Shown here: piece after piece, positions 36,185 to 46,641 of the stretch | Position numbering within the stretch: position 1 is the stretch's first letter | Layout: the number at the start of each line of letters is the position of its first letter | DNA from: Campylobacter iguaniorum | GTDB lineage: Bacteria > Campylobacterota > Campylobacteria > Campylobacterales > Campylobacteraceae | NCBI RefSeq assembly: GCF_000736415.1 | Contig: NZ_CP009043.1 | Location: 868,001 to 932,000, forward strand | Length of the DNA stretch: 64,000 nt | Direction of reading: 5' to 3' | The notes under the pieces: generated by a model | Databases searched by the model: none | Told to the model about the DNA's origin: nothing | Seen by the model: only the letters and a program-made list of their open reading frames with translations | Made by a program: the position numbers and the translations under genes

Positions 36185-37587
36185 CCCTCAAACGCCACGC
36201 TTTGCAGCGGAGCCGAATAAGTCTTATCCACGAAGCGGGTAAATTCTTTTTGGAAGATGACTTCTATCGTGCCAGTTGGACCATTACGGTTCTTGCCGAT
36301 AATGATTTCTGCGTTTTCTTCTATTTTGTTTGGCATAAATTTTCTAGCGTACTCTTTGCCCTCAAGCTTAGCGCGTTGTTCTCTTTCTTTTTCTTCTTGC
36401 TCGAGATAAACGTCGTTTCTATAGACAAAAAGTATCGTATCAGCATCTTGCTCTATCGCCCCTGATTCTCTCAAATCACTTAGCATTGGGCGTTTATTAG
36501 CTCTTGCTTCAAGGCTTCTGTTTAGCTGAGACAAGGCGATGACTGGCAAGTTTAGCTCACGAGCTAGTAGCTTTAGTCCACGTGAGATTTCGGCGATTTG
36601 CAAGTGTCTATCTGTGTAGGCTGATGAGTTTGTCATAAGTCCGATGTAGTCGATCACGCAAAGGCGGATTTCTGGGTGGCTGGCTTTGAGCTTTCTCATC
36701 TGTGTTCTTACTTGGTGTATGGTCGCATTTCCGCTGTCATAGACGAAGAGTTTTTTCTGGCTCATCTCATCACAGGCATCACTTAGGCGACTTAATTCTT
36801 CATTGTCCATATCTGCTGTCATAAGGTTTTGGAGTGGTATGGAAGTCTTAGCACTAAGCAGTCTTAGCATGAGCTGAGTTGATGGCATTTCAAGAGAGAA
36901 AAATACCACGCCAAGGTCTTGGTTTAGGACTTTTTGGACTAAATTTAGAACAAATGTAGTCTTACCCATACCAGGGCGAGCTGCGATGATGACTAAATCG
37001 CCGTCTTTGAAGCCTTTTGTTTTTTCATTTAGGCTTCTAAATCCAGTATCAAGCCCTACTATATCGCGGTCTATGAGATTTTTTTGTTTTTCAAGCTCTT
37101 TTATTACATCGATTACGATCTCTTTGCTATCTTTGATAAGTCCAGCGCTAGCCCCTTCTACAAGCGAGTAGATTTCGCCACTTATCTCATCCACCATATC
37201 ACGGCTTTGTTTGTCTTCATTGACTTTATTTGGGATTTTGTGGGCGACTTTGACAAGTGAGCGCTTGATAGATTTTTCTTTTAGCTCTTCGGCGTATTTT
37301 TTGATATCTAAGATAGAATTAGTCGATACCACGCTGCTAAAAATCGTATCATCAAATTTACTCCCAAGACGTTTTTTGACAAATGCCATATCTACTGGCT
37401 CATCATGATTGACGCACTCCACCATGGCTGCGTATATGTCGGCGTGACCTTTGAGATAAAAATCCACAGGAGCTACGATATCGTAAATTTCGCTTAGATT
37501 GTCTTCGCTAAAGAGTATCGCAGAGAGGATTCCACGCTCCATATCCAAATCATACAGATTTTGCATTATTTCTTCATTTATAGCCAT
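36181..37587 (-). CDS. dnaB: Replicative DNA helicase
   Basis: A 468-residue hexameric helicase that unwinds DNA at the fork. The N-terminal primase-interacting domain (about 1-110) is followed by a RecA-like ATPase with Walker A AARPGMGKTTF, the Walker B region LCVIDYIGLM, the arginine-rich segment LSQLNRSLEARANKRPMLSD and DADTILFVYR. Length is typical. The ATG shares a base with the ispG stop (TAATG), indicating co-translation with ispG. Confidence 0.98.
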   Translation of the reverse strand: MAINEEIMQNLYDLDMERGILSAILFSEDNLSEIYDIVAPVDFYLKGHADIYAAMVECVNHDEPVDMAFVKKRLGSKFDDTIFSSVVSTNSILDIKKYAEELKEKSIKRSLVKVAHKIPNKVNEDKQSRDMVDEISGEIYSLVEGASAGLIKDSKEIVIDVIKELEKQKNLIDRDIVGLDTGFRSLNEKTKGFKDGDLVIIAARPGMGKTTFVLNLVQKVLNQDLGVVFFSLEMPSTQLMLRLLSAKTSIPLQNLMTADMDNEELSRLSDACDEMSQKKLFVYDSGNATIHQVRTQMRKLKASHPEIRLCVIDYIGLMTNSSAYTDRHLQIAEISRGLKLLARELNLPVIALSQLNRSLEARANKRPMLSDLRESGAIEQDADTILFVYRNDVYLEQEEKEREQRAKLEGKEYARKFMPNKIEENAEIIIGKNRNGPTGTIEVIFQKEFTRFVDKTYSAPLQSVAFEG

Positions 37588-38651
37588 TATTTGCTTTGCC
37601 TTAGTTTTATTTCATCTTCTAATTCAGCCAAAAATCTATCCACTAGCTCGCTCTCTTTTAGCTTGGCTACTACTTCACCATTTCTCATGACTAGACCATT
37701 ACCCTTGCCAAAGGCTATGGCTACATCTGCGCCTTTTGCTTCGCCTATGGCATTTACCACGCAGCCCATTACGCTGACATTTAGCGGCATTGTGATGTGT
37801 TTGGTCTTTTCTTCGACTATTTTTATGGCTTTCATAAGGTCGCTTTGGAGCCTACCACAAGTCGGGCATGAGATGATATTTAGTCCAGATTTTTGTCTGC
37901 CTGTGTCTTGCAAGATAGCCTTGGCGACTTTGATCTCCTCTTCTAGCTCTCCAGTGATACTCACTCTCATCGTATCGCCGATACCTTCAAGCAAAAGCCC
38001 GCCAAGAGCGATAGCTGACTTGATAGTAGCGTGAAACGTCGTCCCCGCCTCAGTCACGCCAAGATGAAATGGATAATCAACCAAAGGTCTTAAGGCTCTA
38101 TAAGCCTCCATTGTCTTTGGTACATCACTTGATTTAAGACTTACAGCGATATCTGTGAAATCAAACTCTTCAAGCAAGCGAATGTTGTAAAGTGCGCTTT
38201 CTACCATGCCTTTTACGCTTCTGCCATGAGCCTTTTCAAACTGCTCTTCAAGACTACCTGAATTTACCCCTATGCGAATAGGAATGCTATGCTCTTTGCA
38301 AGCTTCAACGACAGCTTTTATCCTGTCTTTGCCGCCTATATTGCCTGGATTTATCCTTATCGCATCGACGAATTTCGCCACAGCTAGCGCGTAAGCGTAG
38401 TTGAAATGAATATCAGCCACGATAGGAAGTGGGCTTTCTTTTTTTATCTGCTCAAGTCCAGTGATATCTTCTTTGTTAAACACAGCGCAGCGAACTATAT
38501 CACACCCAGCAAAATACAGTCTTTGTATCTGCTCAAGCGTGGCTTTAACGTCACGAGTCTTGGAAAATGTCATAGACTGCACGCTGATAGGTGCGTCTCC
38601 GCCGATAGCTACTTTGCCTACTTTTATCTGTTTTGTGTTGTATCTTTGCAT
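37587..38651 (-). CDS. ispG: 4-hydroxy-3-methylbut-2-enyl diphosphate synthase (flavodoxin-dependent type)
   Basis: A 354-residue iron-sulfur enzyme of the MEP isoprenoid pathway. It converts MEcPP to HMBPP using reduced flavodoxin. The start [20 protein letters not shown] at 38651 is the conserved N-terminus; an open frame upstream to 38717 looks like leader. Conserved PVSVQSMT-type segment, INPGNIG, the cluster cysteines in [10 protein letters not shown] and [16 protein letters not shown] are visible. It is coupled to dnaB by a one-base stop/start overlap. Confidence 0.97.
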   Translation of the reverse strand: MQRYNTKQIKVGKVAIGGDAPISVQSMTFSKTRDVKATLEQIQRLYFAGCDIVRCAVFNKEDITGLEQIKKESPLPIVADIHFNYAYALAVAKFVDAIRINPGNIGGKDRIKAVVEACKEHSIPIRIGVNSGSLEEQFEKAHGRSVKGMVESALYNIRLLEEFDFTDIAVSLKSSDVPKTMEAYRALRPLVDYPFHLGVTEAGTTFHATIKSAIALGGLLLEGIGDTMRVSITGELEEEIKVAKAILQDTGRQKSGLNIISCPTCGRLQSDLMKAIKIVEEKTKHITMPLNVSVMGCVVNAIGEAKGADVAIAFGKGNGLVMRNGEVVAKLKESELVDRFLAELEDEIKLRQSK

Positions 38652-38750
38652 AATTTTTCTTTTGTAAATTTGATGGTAGATTTTAGCTAAATTTGACTTA
38701 AATTTGAGATAATACAAAGCATAAGAAGGCCAAACGAGCTTTAAATTTAA

Positions 38751-39125
38751 CTAATTTGTATAAAGCATATTCATAAATCTATTTGCTACCATTTGGGCTT
38801 TTTGCAAGATTACGGCTTTGCACTCTTGGCTATAGATCTCATCTAAACTCTCTTCAAAAAGTCCCAGCCAAATGCTAAAAAACTCTCTTGGAAATGGCGG
38901 CAACTCAAAATGCTTTTGTAGTGGATTGCCAGTATAAACGCCACTGCCAAGCAGCACGCTACTCCAAAAGCCACCTATCTTTTGCTTGTGAGCTTCCCAC
39001 GCTTCATCGCTTGTGCCAACTGCGTGATTAAATATCTCGCCCAAATCCTTATCCACCCTAATCTTCTCGTAAAATACTTCCATAAGATCATTTATAGAAG
39101 CTTCATTTATAGCTTTTTGTCGCAT
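38751..39125 (-). CDS. Truncated haemoglobin, group III
   Basis: A 124-residue globin. The short helices, the phenylalanine/tyrosine-rich B helix (VFYEKIR), FNHA and the W-containing C-terminal part (FFSIWLGLFEESL) fit the group III truncated globins, the class of C. jejuni Ctb. The proximal His is probably in LQKHFELPPFP. Such globins affect oxygen handling and nitrosative stress. An AAGGAAACAC site precedes the ATG, and TATAAT (minus strand, 39148-39153) is a likely -10. I did not find a TTAAC-N4-GTTAA-type NssR box upstream. Confidence 0.9.
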   Translation of the reverse strand: MRQKAINEASINDLMEVFYEKIRVDKDLGEIFNHAVGTSDEAWEAHKQKIGGFWSSVLLGSGVYTGNPLQKHFELPPFPREFFSIWLGLFEESLDEIYSQECKAVILQKAQMVANRFMNMLYTN

Positions 39126-39147
39126 GTGTTTCCTTGTGTTTTGGTGG

Positions 39148-39153
39148 ATTATA
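39148..39153 (-). promoter_or_regulatory. Probable -10 of the truncated haemoglobin gene
   Basis: TATAAT on the minus strand, 22 bases upstream of the ATG at 39125, preceded by AAATTTGT. Confidence 0.5.
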
Positions 39154-39186
39154 ACAAATTTGAAGTGGGTAAAAGTTGTTTTTGAT

Positions 39187-39225
39187 CAAGAGTAAATTTA
39201 TCTTTTATGGGTAAATTTACTCTTG
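39187..39225 (-). terminator. Hairpin downstream of the alpha/beta hydrolase gene
   Basis: A perfect 14-bp inverted repeat (CAAGAGTAAATTTA / TAAATTTACTCTTG) with an 11-base loop, 40 bases past the minus-strand stop. It probably ends the hydrolase transcript. Confidence 0.6.
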
Positions 39226-39264
39226 TTGGTTTAGCTTGGCACGATAGAGTTTTTACGTGCTGTT

Positions 39265-40446
39265 TTATTTGCTTTCTGTCACTGGTTCTTCTACAATAGG
39301 AATAGTATAATTTTGTATATTTTTTTTCTTAGGACCAGCGTAACCTAAATCTTCACCGTTAAGCTTTTTTTCTTGCAAGAATTTTTCTACAATATCTGCT
39401 ACTTGCAGATTATTTTTATCAGCGAAAGGAGCATGAGTATTGCCTTTTAGTCCTAGTTCTGGTAGGCTAATAACCTTAGCATCTCCTCCTCTTTTATTGA
39501 TTGCTTCTACAAATTGTCCTGCTCTAATTTTAGAAAGCCTCCAAATATTTACATTAAATATAGTACTTGGTTCTGTTGCAATATGATCGCCGTATATTAT
39601 TAAAATTGGCATACCAGTAAGCTTTTTAAATTCTTCTTCTTTTACTCTAATAGGTTGCATATTTTTACCAGCAGCCTCCGTCCCAGCAGGTGGATCTATG
39701 ACTTTTTCATTTTCTGGCAAAACAATATGTCCTGGTTCAAAAGCCACAATAGCTTTGATACTTTTTGGGTTTTTTATACCGCTAAACCACCCATATTTTC
39801 CGCTATTAGAATGAGTAATAAGTATAGCCGAACCTGTTTGTTTGAGTAATTCTCCCATAGCATTACCCATACTTTTATAATATTCTAAATTTCGTGGTTC
39901 TGCTCCCGTATCTGGAGTTTGCTGTCTAAAAAATTCATCAATAGAAGCAGGATCATGTGGAAATTGTGTATCTGCATAATAGTAAGGTTTTTGAGGTAAA
40001 TTCCAAATGCCATTTCTAAAAGCATTCCAAGCAGAGCTTTCTCTCATAGTTGTAGGTACGGCTTGTATAATTTCTGTTGAAAGCGTTCTTCCTGCTCTAC
40101 CACGTCTTGGTTGATCAATTATATAAATAGCCCAATTTCTTCTAGGCATAATAGCCTGAAAGCCCTCCCTCCCATCTGGAGTAGATTCATAACTACGCCC
40201 AGACTGACCAATTCCATGCCACATAATTAAAGGATAATTGTGTGCTTTTTGTGGTATATAAAACTGTGCATAACCATGATCTCCATGAAAAGTTTCTCCA
40301 TTTGGAAGCTGTTTAACAGTTCCACCAAAAAATAAACTCCCCATAGTTTTTAACACAATAGGTTTATCTTCATTAGCTAATATGGCGCTATTAAGCAAAA
40401 CTAAACTTGCCACAATACCAACTTTTATAAATACCGATTTATTCAT
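39265..40446 (-). CDS. Exported alpha/beta hydrolase
   Basis: A 393-residue protein with a Sec signal peptide (hydrophobic 8-24, cleavage probably after LANE or nearby). The alpha/beta hydrolase fold is suggested by LIMWHGIGQSGRSYE (oxyanion HG), a nucleophile elbow ITHSNSGKYG (Ser), PILIIYGDH (acid) and a late THAPFADKNN (His). It looks like the large periplasmic esterase-like enzymes. The substrate is unknown. A good AAGGAG site precedes the ATG. It sits alone between the globin and a diguanylate cyclase, with a run of eight A in its coding strand near the C-terminus. Confidence 0.8.
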   Translation of the reverse strand: MNKSVFIKVGIVASLVLLNSAILANEDKPIVLKTMGSLFFGGTVKQLPNGETFHGDHGYAQFYIPQKAHNYPLIMWHGIGQSGRSYESTPDGREGFQAIMPRRNWAIYIIDQPRRGRAGRTLSTEIIQAVPTTMRESSAWNAFRNGIWNLPQKPYYYADTQFPHDPASIDEFFRQQTPDTGAEPRNLEYYKSMGNAMGELLKQTGSAILITHSNSGKYGWFSGIKNPKSIKAIVAFEPGHIVLPENEKVIDPPAGTEAAGKNMQPIRVKEEEFKKLTGMPILIIYGDHIATEPSTIFNVNIWRLSKIRAGQFVEAINKRGGDAKVISLPELGLKGNTHAPFADKNNLQVADIVEKFLQEKKLNGEDLGYAGPKKKNIQNYTIPIVEEPVTESK

Positions 40447-40483
40447 ATTTTCTCCTTGTTAATCGACTTTTACAAGTAAACAA

Positions 40484-41821
40484 TTAATTGATATCTTTAT
40501 AGTATGTAAATCTATCTCTGCCTTTAGATTTTGACTCATATAGAGCCTTGTCTGCTCGTTCATAAAGCTCTTCAAAACTGCTCGCATCATCAGGACAAAA
40601 TGCCACGCCGATACTGCAGCTTATGGCTACTTTTTGGTCTTTGTTGATGATAGATCTTCTCATACTATCTAGTAAATTTGATAGCTTTAAATTTAGATTT
40701 TGGATATCTTCTTTATCTAGCAAAAATATAACAAATTCATCTCCGCCAAGCCTGTAAACAACGCTATTTTTACTAAAAATGGATTTATAAATGTTCGCAC
40801 TTATCTTTAAGACTTCATCGCCTAGCTTGTGACCTAAAGTATCATTGACATTTTTAAAATGATCTATGTCTAAAAGTATAAATGCGTAATTTTTATAGCT
40901 TTTGTTTTTGATGATTTGTTTGATTAGTTTTTCGCCATGCACGCGGTTTGTAGCTCCTGTGAGCGAATCTATGGACGCTTCTTTGCGTATATTTGTCAAG
41001 TATTTTGTGATTTCAGATAAAAATACGATAGAAAAAAACAGTCCAAACGCTGTAGCAATGATATAAAAGTAGTTATGCCAGCCACCTATTGGATGAGCTT
41101 CTATCCTAAAATCCATTCCATTTACGCTGAAATCAACTGGCTCATCTACGTGTTCGTTTTCCCAATTGCTTAAGATTACTGCTACGTATTTTTTGGTTTG
41201 TGGGTCTAGCTTGGATATCTTGTAGGCGTATCCGTTCTTTTGCAAAATGTCTATAAAGGCGTTGTGCATGACTTCTGGAAAGTTGAATGTGATGGAGATC
41301 AAGCCCCAGTTTTTTTCGGTGCCATTTTCTTTGAAGCCGACTTGTGTACGAACAGATATCGCCATACCTCCCTCTACGAGCTCATAAGGACCTGTGAAAA
41401 CAAACGTTTTGTTGTTTTCTAAAGCGTATCTTGCTTCTTTGTTCGTTTTATTTGTATTTGATAACAAATCTAGTCCGATGACTGCTTCGCTGCCTTTAAA
41501 TGGATATACTTGAGAGGCTACGCCGCCAGGAGCTATGAGTATATTTCTTATAAAAGTATATTTTGGATCGATAAGATATTTTCCAATTATTTCTAAATTT
41601 ACATCTTTGCCTTTGGCTCCGATAATGAAAGCTTCTAGCTTATACAAGCCAAGTAGTGCCTTGTCTATGTTGTTTTGCATATAAAAAACTTGGTCATTTA
41701 TAATCGAGTTTAGCTGTCTGTGCTTGCTATCATTTATGATATAAAAAATAACCGCAGTAAAAAGCACTGAGATAATAAGTGAAGATATGATTAACTGTTT
41801 AGATATTGTTGTATGTTTCAT
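40484..41821 (-). CDS. Membrane-bound diguanylate cyclase with extracytoplasmic sensor domain
   Basis: A 445-residue protein. Helix 1 is at about 10-28, a periplasmic Cache-like sensor domain of about 220 residues follows (VFTGPYELVEGGMAISVRTQ), helix 2 is at about 255-275, and a GGDEF domain (about 285-445) carries the intact active site RLGGDEFVIF. The upstream inhibitory RxxD site is replaced by SKNS, so product inhibition at that site is not expected. It should make cyclic di-GMP in response to an outside ligand. It is monocistronic. Confidence 0.9.
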   Translation of the reverse strand: MKHTTISKQLIISSLIISVLFTAVIFYIINDSKHRQLNSIINDQVFYMQNNIDKALLGLYKLEAFIIGAKGKDVNLEIIGKYLIDPKYTFIRNILIAPGGVASQVYPFKGSEAVIGLDLLSNTNKTNKEARYALENNKTFVFTGPYELVEGGMAISVRTQVGFKENGTEKNWGLISITFNFPEVMHNAFIDILQKNGYAYKISKLDPQTKKYVAVILSNWENEHVDEPVDFSVNGMDFRIEAHPIGGWHNYFYIIATAFGLFFSIVFLSEITKYLTNIRKEASIDSLTGATNRVHGEKLIKQIIKNKSYKNYAFILLDIDHFKNVNDTLGHKLGDEVLKISANIYKSIFSKNSVVYRLGGDEFVIFLLDKEDIQNLNLKLSNLLDSMRRSIINKDQKVAISCSIGVAFCPDDASSFEELYERADKALYESKSKGRDRFTYYKDIN

Positions 41822-41904
41822 ATTTGCTACTTGTTTATAAATTTGACTAAATTGTGTCAGTATAATATCACTTTAAAGCTATAAGTTAAATAAAATATAA
41901 ATTA

Positions 41905-43362
41905 TTACTTGATATTTTGCTCGACAAATTTGACTTTTAGCTCCTTTAGTGCTTTTGAAATCGAAACCTTATAAACGTGTGGGTTTAAAATCCTTTTATA
42001 CGATTCATCAAATTTAGCCAACTGCTCTGCTAGATTTTGGCGACTTTTTGCTAGTTCTAGTGCGCTTGAGAGTTTTGGATGAACTCTTTTGCCATCTTTT
42101 AGCTGGATTTTTAGCAAGGCTTCTACGCGTGCTGGCTTGCAGGTAAATTGCCTGTAATCAAGCATTGGATGATGTAATACTTGCTCTTTATTTGGCTCTA
42201 TTAGTTCATCTTCTAGAGCTAAAATATCTGCTAGACTCATGCCGTTTTCATCATAAAGCCTATAGACGTTTTTGATGCCTGGATTTGTTGTTTTGTGCGG
42301 ATTGTCGCTAAATTTCATCACACTAACCATGGTATTTTTTTGCTTATCAAATTTAGAACAAAGCTTGTAAACTCCAGTAAATGATGACTCATTGCCCCCT
42401 GTTACCATGTGAGTTCCCACGCCCCAGCTATCTATTGGCGATTTGCTATTTATTAGGGCAGATATTATGTCTTCTGTAAGCTCGTTTGATACTGAAATAG
42501 TGGCTTTGCTAAAGCCGGCTTTATCTAGCTCCCTTCTTACCTCTTTGCTTAGATAAGATGTATCTCCAGAATCTAGCCTAACGCCAAAATTATAACCTTT
42601 TTCCACCAGCTCACCACCTGCTATAATGGCGTTTTTGACGCCTGATTTTAAGGTATCGTAGGTATCTATAAGAAAGACTGAGTTTTGTGGATAAATTTTA
42701 GCATATGCCCTAAACGCTTCTAGCTCACTTGGAAAAGACATGATCCAAGAGTGAGCCATAGTCCCCATGACTGGTATATCATAGACTTGTCCAGCAAGAG
42801 TGTTTGAGGTACCACTCGATCCACCTACATACGCAGCTCTTGTAGCACTCATCGCTCCATCATATCCTTGAGCTCTTCTTAATCCAAACTCCATGATAGG
42901 AGCAAACTGTGAAGCAAGCCAGATTCTAGCTGTTTTTGTCGCGATCAGGCTTTGAAAATTTATAATATTTAGCACTAAGCCCTCGATGATTTGGGCTTCT
43001 ATTAAGTTTGCGTGGATTCTAAGTAGTGGCTCATCAGGGAATACCACGCTGCCCTCATCTATCATATAAATATCACCGCTAAATTTAAAGCTCTTTAAAT
43101 AGTCTAAAAACTCATTACAAAAGATATTTTGTGATCTTAAATACTCTATATCTTCATCGCTAAATTTAAAATCAAGCAATTTATCAAGAAGAGTTTGCGT
43201 ACCACAAAGCACGGAAAAACCGCCATTAAATGGATTTTTTCTAAAAAACATATCAAACACAACTTTGTGATTTATATTTTCTTTAAAATATCCTTGAGCC
43301 ATGGTTAATTCGTAAAAATCAGTAAATAAAGCGCTACTTTGAGTGGATTTTAACTCGTCCAA
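41905..43362 (-). CDS. pncB: Nicotinate phosphoribosyltransferase
   Basis: A 485-residue NAPRTase, converting nicotinate and PRPP to nicotinate mononucleotide for NAD salvage. Signature segments: LFTDFYELTMAQGYF at the start, FGLRRAQG, GGSSGTSNTLAG, GTMAHSWIMS and FGVRLDSGD. The start is a TTG at 43362 with an AAAAGGG site 6-7 bases upstream; no ATG precedes the conserved N-terminus. It lies alone with an acnB terminator upstream. Confidence 0.93.
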   Translation of the reverse strand: MDELKSTQSSALFTDFYELTMAQGYFKENINHKVVFDMFFRKNPFNGGFSVLCGTQTLLDKLLDFKFSDEDIEYLRSQNIFCNEFLDYLKSFKFSGDIYMIDEGSVVFPDEPLLRIHANLIEAQIIEGLVLNIINFQSLIATKTARIWLASQFAPIMEFGLRRAQGYDGAMSATRAAYVGGSSGTSNTLAGQVYDIPVMGTMAHSWIMSFPSELEAFRAYAKIYPQNSVFLIDTYDTLKSGVKNAIIAGGELVEKGYNFGVRLDSGDTSYLSKEVRRELDKAGFSKATISVSNELTEDIISALINSKSPIDSWGVGTHMVTGGNESSFTGVYKLCSKFDKQKNTMVSVMKFSDNPHKTTNPGIKNVYRLYDENGMSLADILALEDELIEPNKEQVLHHPMLDYRQFTCKPARVEALLKIQLKDGKRVHPKLSSALELAKSRQNLAEQLAKFDESYKRILNPHVYKVSISKALKELKVKFVEQNIK

Positions 43363-43467
43363 AACAAACCCTTTTTGTAAATTTAATAAGTATGGATTGT
43401 ATAGTAAATGGTTTTAAAGTATATTTAAATAGTTATGAATACCAAATAAATTTGGCTCATGTGTGTA

Positions 43468-43489
43468 AAATCCGCACAAAGGCGGATTT
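43468..43489 (-). terminator. Rho-independent terminator of acnB
   Basis: A perfect 8-bp GC-containing stem (AAATCCGC / GCGGATTT) with a 6-base loop and a T-run on the minus strand, just after the acnB stop. Confidence 0.75.
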
Positions 43490-43494
43490 AAATT

Positions 43495-46053
43495 TTAAAA
43501 GCAATCAAGCTTGAAATTTGGTATAAGATTGAAATTTAAGTAAGTGTAAATTTCGTTTTCTTTGCCGCTTAGTTTAGCTGGAACGATTTTCATATACTCT
43601 TCAACACTTGGCAAACGTCCTAGCATAGCACAAACTGCTGCTAGCTCAGCTGAGCCAAGGTAAACTTGAGCGCCCATACCCATACGGTTGTCAAAGTTTC
43701 TTGTTGAAGTTGAGAATACTACTGCATTATCTGCGACCCTTGCTTGGTTACCCATACATAGTGAGCATCCTGGCACCTCTGTTCTAGCTCCTGCAGCGCC
43801 AAATAGTGAGTACTTGCCCTCTGCTCTTAGTTGCTTCTCATCCATTTTTGTTGGTGGAGCTATCCAAAGACGAGTTGGGACTTGACCTTCGCCTTTTAGC
43901 ACTTCAGCTAAGGCTCTGTAGTGACCGATATTTGTCATACAACTACCCACAAATACTTCATTTATATTGTGTGGGCGTTTAGGGTCATTTAGGATTTCAC
44001 TAAGTGTAGCTACATCATCTGGATCATTTGGACAAGCAAGGATTGGCTCAGCGATCTCATTCATATCGATCTCTATAACTGTGTGATATTTTGCATTTTT
44101 ATCAGCTTCAAGAAGAGTTGGATTGTCTAGCCATTTTTTCATTTTATCTCTTCTTCTAGCTAGAGTTTGCTCATCACCATATCCAGCTTCTATCATTGCA
44201 TCTATTAGAGTTACATTTGATTTTAGATATTCTATAACTGGCTCTTTATTTAGTGCGATAGCACAAGCTGCAGCACTTCTTTCAGCACTTGCATCGCTTA
44301 GCTCAAATGCTTGCTCTACTTTTAGATCTGGCAAGCCTTCGATTTCTAAAATTTTACCAGCAAATACGTTGATTTTGCCTTTTTTCTCTACAGTCAAAAG
44401 ACCTTTTTTGATAGCGTAATATGGAATCGCATTTACAAGATCTCTTAGGGTAATTCCTGGTTGCATTTTACCTTTAAATCTTACTAGAACTGATTCTGGC
44501 ATATTTAGTGGCATTGAGCCAAGAACTGCTGCAAACGCCACAAGGCCACTACCAGCTGGGAAGCTTATACCTATAGGGAAGCGTGTATGAGAGTCGCCAC
44601 CAGTACCCACGGTATCAGGAAGAACCATTCTATTTAGCCATGAATGGATGACACCATCACCTGGTTTAAGGCTCACGCCACCACGACTCATCATAAAATC
44701 AGGCAATGATTTATGCATCAAAGCGTCAGTTGGTTTAGGATAGGCTGCAGTGTGGCAGAAGCTTTGAAGTACGAAATCAGCTGAAAATCCAAGGCTTGCT
44801 AGCTCTTTGATCTCATCTCTTGTCATTGGTCCAGTTGTGTCTTGGCTACCTACTGTTAGAGTTAGTGGCTCTACATACATACCAGCTCTTACGCCTTCAA
44901 CTCCGCACGCTCTACCAACCATTTTTTGAGCTAGACTGTAGCCGTGTTCATTGTCGCTCGCTGGTTGGGATGGTTTGATAAATATATCTTCAGCCCCAAG
45001 ACCAAGCTCAGCTCTAGCTTTTGCACAAAGACTTCTAGCTATGATTAGCGGGATTCTGCCGCCTGCTTTTACTTCGTCTTTTAGTGTGTTTGGCTCAAGA
45101 CTAAATGTTTTTACCACTTTGCCTTCTTTTATTATTTCGCCTTTATATGGATAGATTTCGATTTTATCTCCCATTTCTAAGCCATCTACATTTACAACTA
45201 TTGGCAATGCGCCGCTATCTTCAGCAGTGTTGAAAAAAATCGGAGCGATTATACTACCAAGTATCACGCAGCCTGTTTTTTTGTTTGGGATGCCGTCTAT
45301 TTCGCGGCCAAGATGCCATTGGATAGAGTTGATACCGCTTTTTCTTGAGCTTCCAGTTCCCACTACGTCGCCTACATATATGACTTCACGTCCGCTTTGT
45401 TTTAGCTCTGCTATTTTTTCTAAGCTACCTGGTTGGCGTTTGACTAGCATTGCGTTTGCGTGCAAAGGTATGTCTGAGCGACTAAATGCATCACTTGCTG
45501 GACTTAGGTCATCTGTGTTTGTCTCTCCAGCTACTTTGAAAACTATTGCTTCGATTTTTTCAGGGATATCAGCTCTTGCTTTAAACCACTCAGCATTTGC
45601 CCAACTTTCTAAAACTAATTTTGCAAATTTATTGCCCTCTTTTGCAAGTTTTGCAACATCATTAAAATAATCATGAACAAAAATTGTATTTTTAAGCACA
45701 TTTGCAGCTGCTTCTTGGATCTTTTCATCACTATTATGAAGACTTGCTACAAGCACGATCACGCTATATCCACCAAGCATTGGCTCAAGCATTTTAATCG
45801 CCGCAAATTTATCTATCAAATCGCATTTTAAATCATGATTTATAATCTCATTTAAAAACTCAGCCTTCACTTTTGCAGCGTCATCAACACCTGGATTTAC
45901 GCGGTTTGCAAGAAGCTCTACAAGCTCATTTGTCGCACAGGCTTTAAGTAGCTCACAAACATCTTTTGTCTGCTCTTTGCTAAGTGGGAGCGGAGGAATG
46001 CCAAGTTTTGCTCTTTCTTCTTTTGCCTTATTGTAGTCATCAAAAAAACTCAT
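43495..46053 (-). CDS. acnB: Aconitate hydratase B / 2-methylisocitrate dehydratase
   Basis: AcnB (852 residues) isomerises citrate to isocitrate, feeding the monomeric Icd elsewhere in the window. An N-terminal HEAT-like helical domain (about 1-155) precedes the swivel domain ([29 protein letters not shown]). The cluster-binding cysteines lie in the C-terminal half ([34 protein letters not shown]). The [4Fe-4S] cluster makes it sensitive to oxygen and iron, and AcnB apo-protein is known elsewhere to bind mRNA. The ATG has an AAAGGAAAAATT site. Confidence 0.97.
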   Translation of the reverse strand: MSFFDDYNKAKEERAKLGIPPLPLSKEQTKDVCELLKACATNELVELLANRVNPGVDDAAKVKAEFLNEIINHDLKCDLIDKFAAIKMLEPMLGGYSVIVLVASLHNSDEKIQEAAANVLKNTIFVHDYFNDVAKLAKEGNKFAKLVLESWANAEWFKARADIPEKIEAIVFKVAGETNTDDLSPASDAFSRSDIPLHANAMLVKRQPGSLEKIAELKQSGREVIYVGDVVGTGSSRKSGINSIQWHLGREIDGIPNKKTGCVILGSIIAPIFFNTAEDSGALPIVVNVDGLEMGDKIEIYPYKGEIIKEGKVVKTFSLEPNTLKDEVKAGGRIPLIIARSLCAKARAELGLGAEDIFIKPSQPASDNEHGYSLAQKMVGRACGVEGVRAGMYVEPLTLTVGSQDTTGPMTRDEIKELASLGFSADFVLQSFCHTAAYPKPTDALMHKSLPDFMMSRGGVSLKPGDGVIHSWLNRMVLPDTVGTGGDSHTRFPIGISFPAGSGLVAFAAVLGSMPLNMPESVLVRFKGKMQPGITLRDLVNAIPYYAIKKGLLTVEKKGKINVFAGKILEIEGLPDLKVEQAFELSDASAERSAAACAIALNKEPVIEYLKSNVTLIDAMIEAGYGDEQTLARRRDKMKKWLDNPTLLEADKNAKYHTVIEIDMNEIAEPILACPNDPDDVATLSEILNDPKRPHNINEVFVGSCMTNIGHYRALAEVLKGEGQVPTRLWIAPPTKMDEKQLRAEGKYSLFGAAGARTEVPGCSLCMGNQARVADNAVVFSTSTRNFDNRMGMGAQVYLGSAELAAVCAMLGRLPSVEEYMKIVPAKLSGKENEIYTYLNFNLIPNFKLDCF

Positions 46054-46169
46054 AATTTTTCCTTTAATAAAATTTTTTGTATAATTCTATCATAAATTAT
46101 ATAAAATAAAAAAAGAAAAAAGAAACTTAAATCTAATATTTTATAATTTTTTAAAGAAGAGGTTAAAAT

Positions 46170-46641
46170 TTGGAAATAGCATATTTAAAATCATTGGTTG
46201 GAAATTTAAAGATTTCTTCAAGTAATGGCAAAATTTGTAGCATTGATTTTTGTGATGAGTTTGTAAAAACTTCTCCAAAAGATGGTAATTTAAAGCTTTG
46301 CTTGAAAGAGCTTGAAATGTATTTTGCTGGTAAACTGACTAAATTTAGCACCAAATTTGAGCTGCAAGGAAGCCAGTTTGAGCAAAAAGTTTATAAGGCA
46401 CTGCTCCAAATCCCTTATGGTAAAATCGTAACATATAAGCAAATCGCCGAGATTATCGGCTCACCAAACGCCTTTAGAGCTCAGAAATGCAAATGCAAAA
46501 AACAAAATCCCTATCATCATACCTTGTCACAGAGTAGTTGGAGTAAATTCGCTTGGTGGATATAGTGGCGGAAACGGCTTAGAGACAAAGCAAATTTTAC
46601 TAAATTTGGAGAGTAAATTTAGTAAAAATATAGAAATTTGA
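46170..46641 (+). pseudogene. ogt: Methylated-DNA-protein cysteine methyltransferase, frameshifted
   Basis: The frame starting at TTG 46170 (AAGAGG site upstream) encodes the N-terminal domain and the DNA-recognition helix up to SPNAFRA, near 46480. The coding then moves to another frame, which continues with NANAKNKIPIII, the alkyl-acceptor PCHRV, then GVNSLGGYSGGNG, ending TGA at 46639-46641. Two bases seem to be missing around 46481-46486 (GCT C AGA AAT). If genuine, the protein ends without its active cysteine and cannot repair O6-alkylguanine. An assembly error remains possible. Confidence 0.8.

Noticed and set aside
37499-38034. Plus-strand open frames opposite ispG and dnaB
   Set aside because: They are antisense shadows of two essential conserved genes, with no start signals.
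39126-39180. NssR-type operator upstream of the truncated haemoglobin
   Set aside because: Looked for TTAAC-N4-GTTAA as in C. jejuni; only partial AT-rich matches are present.
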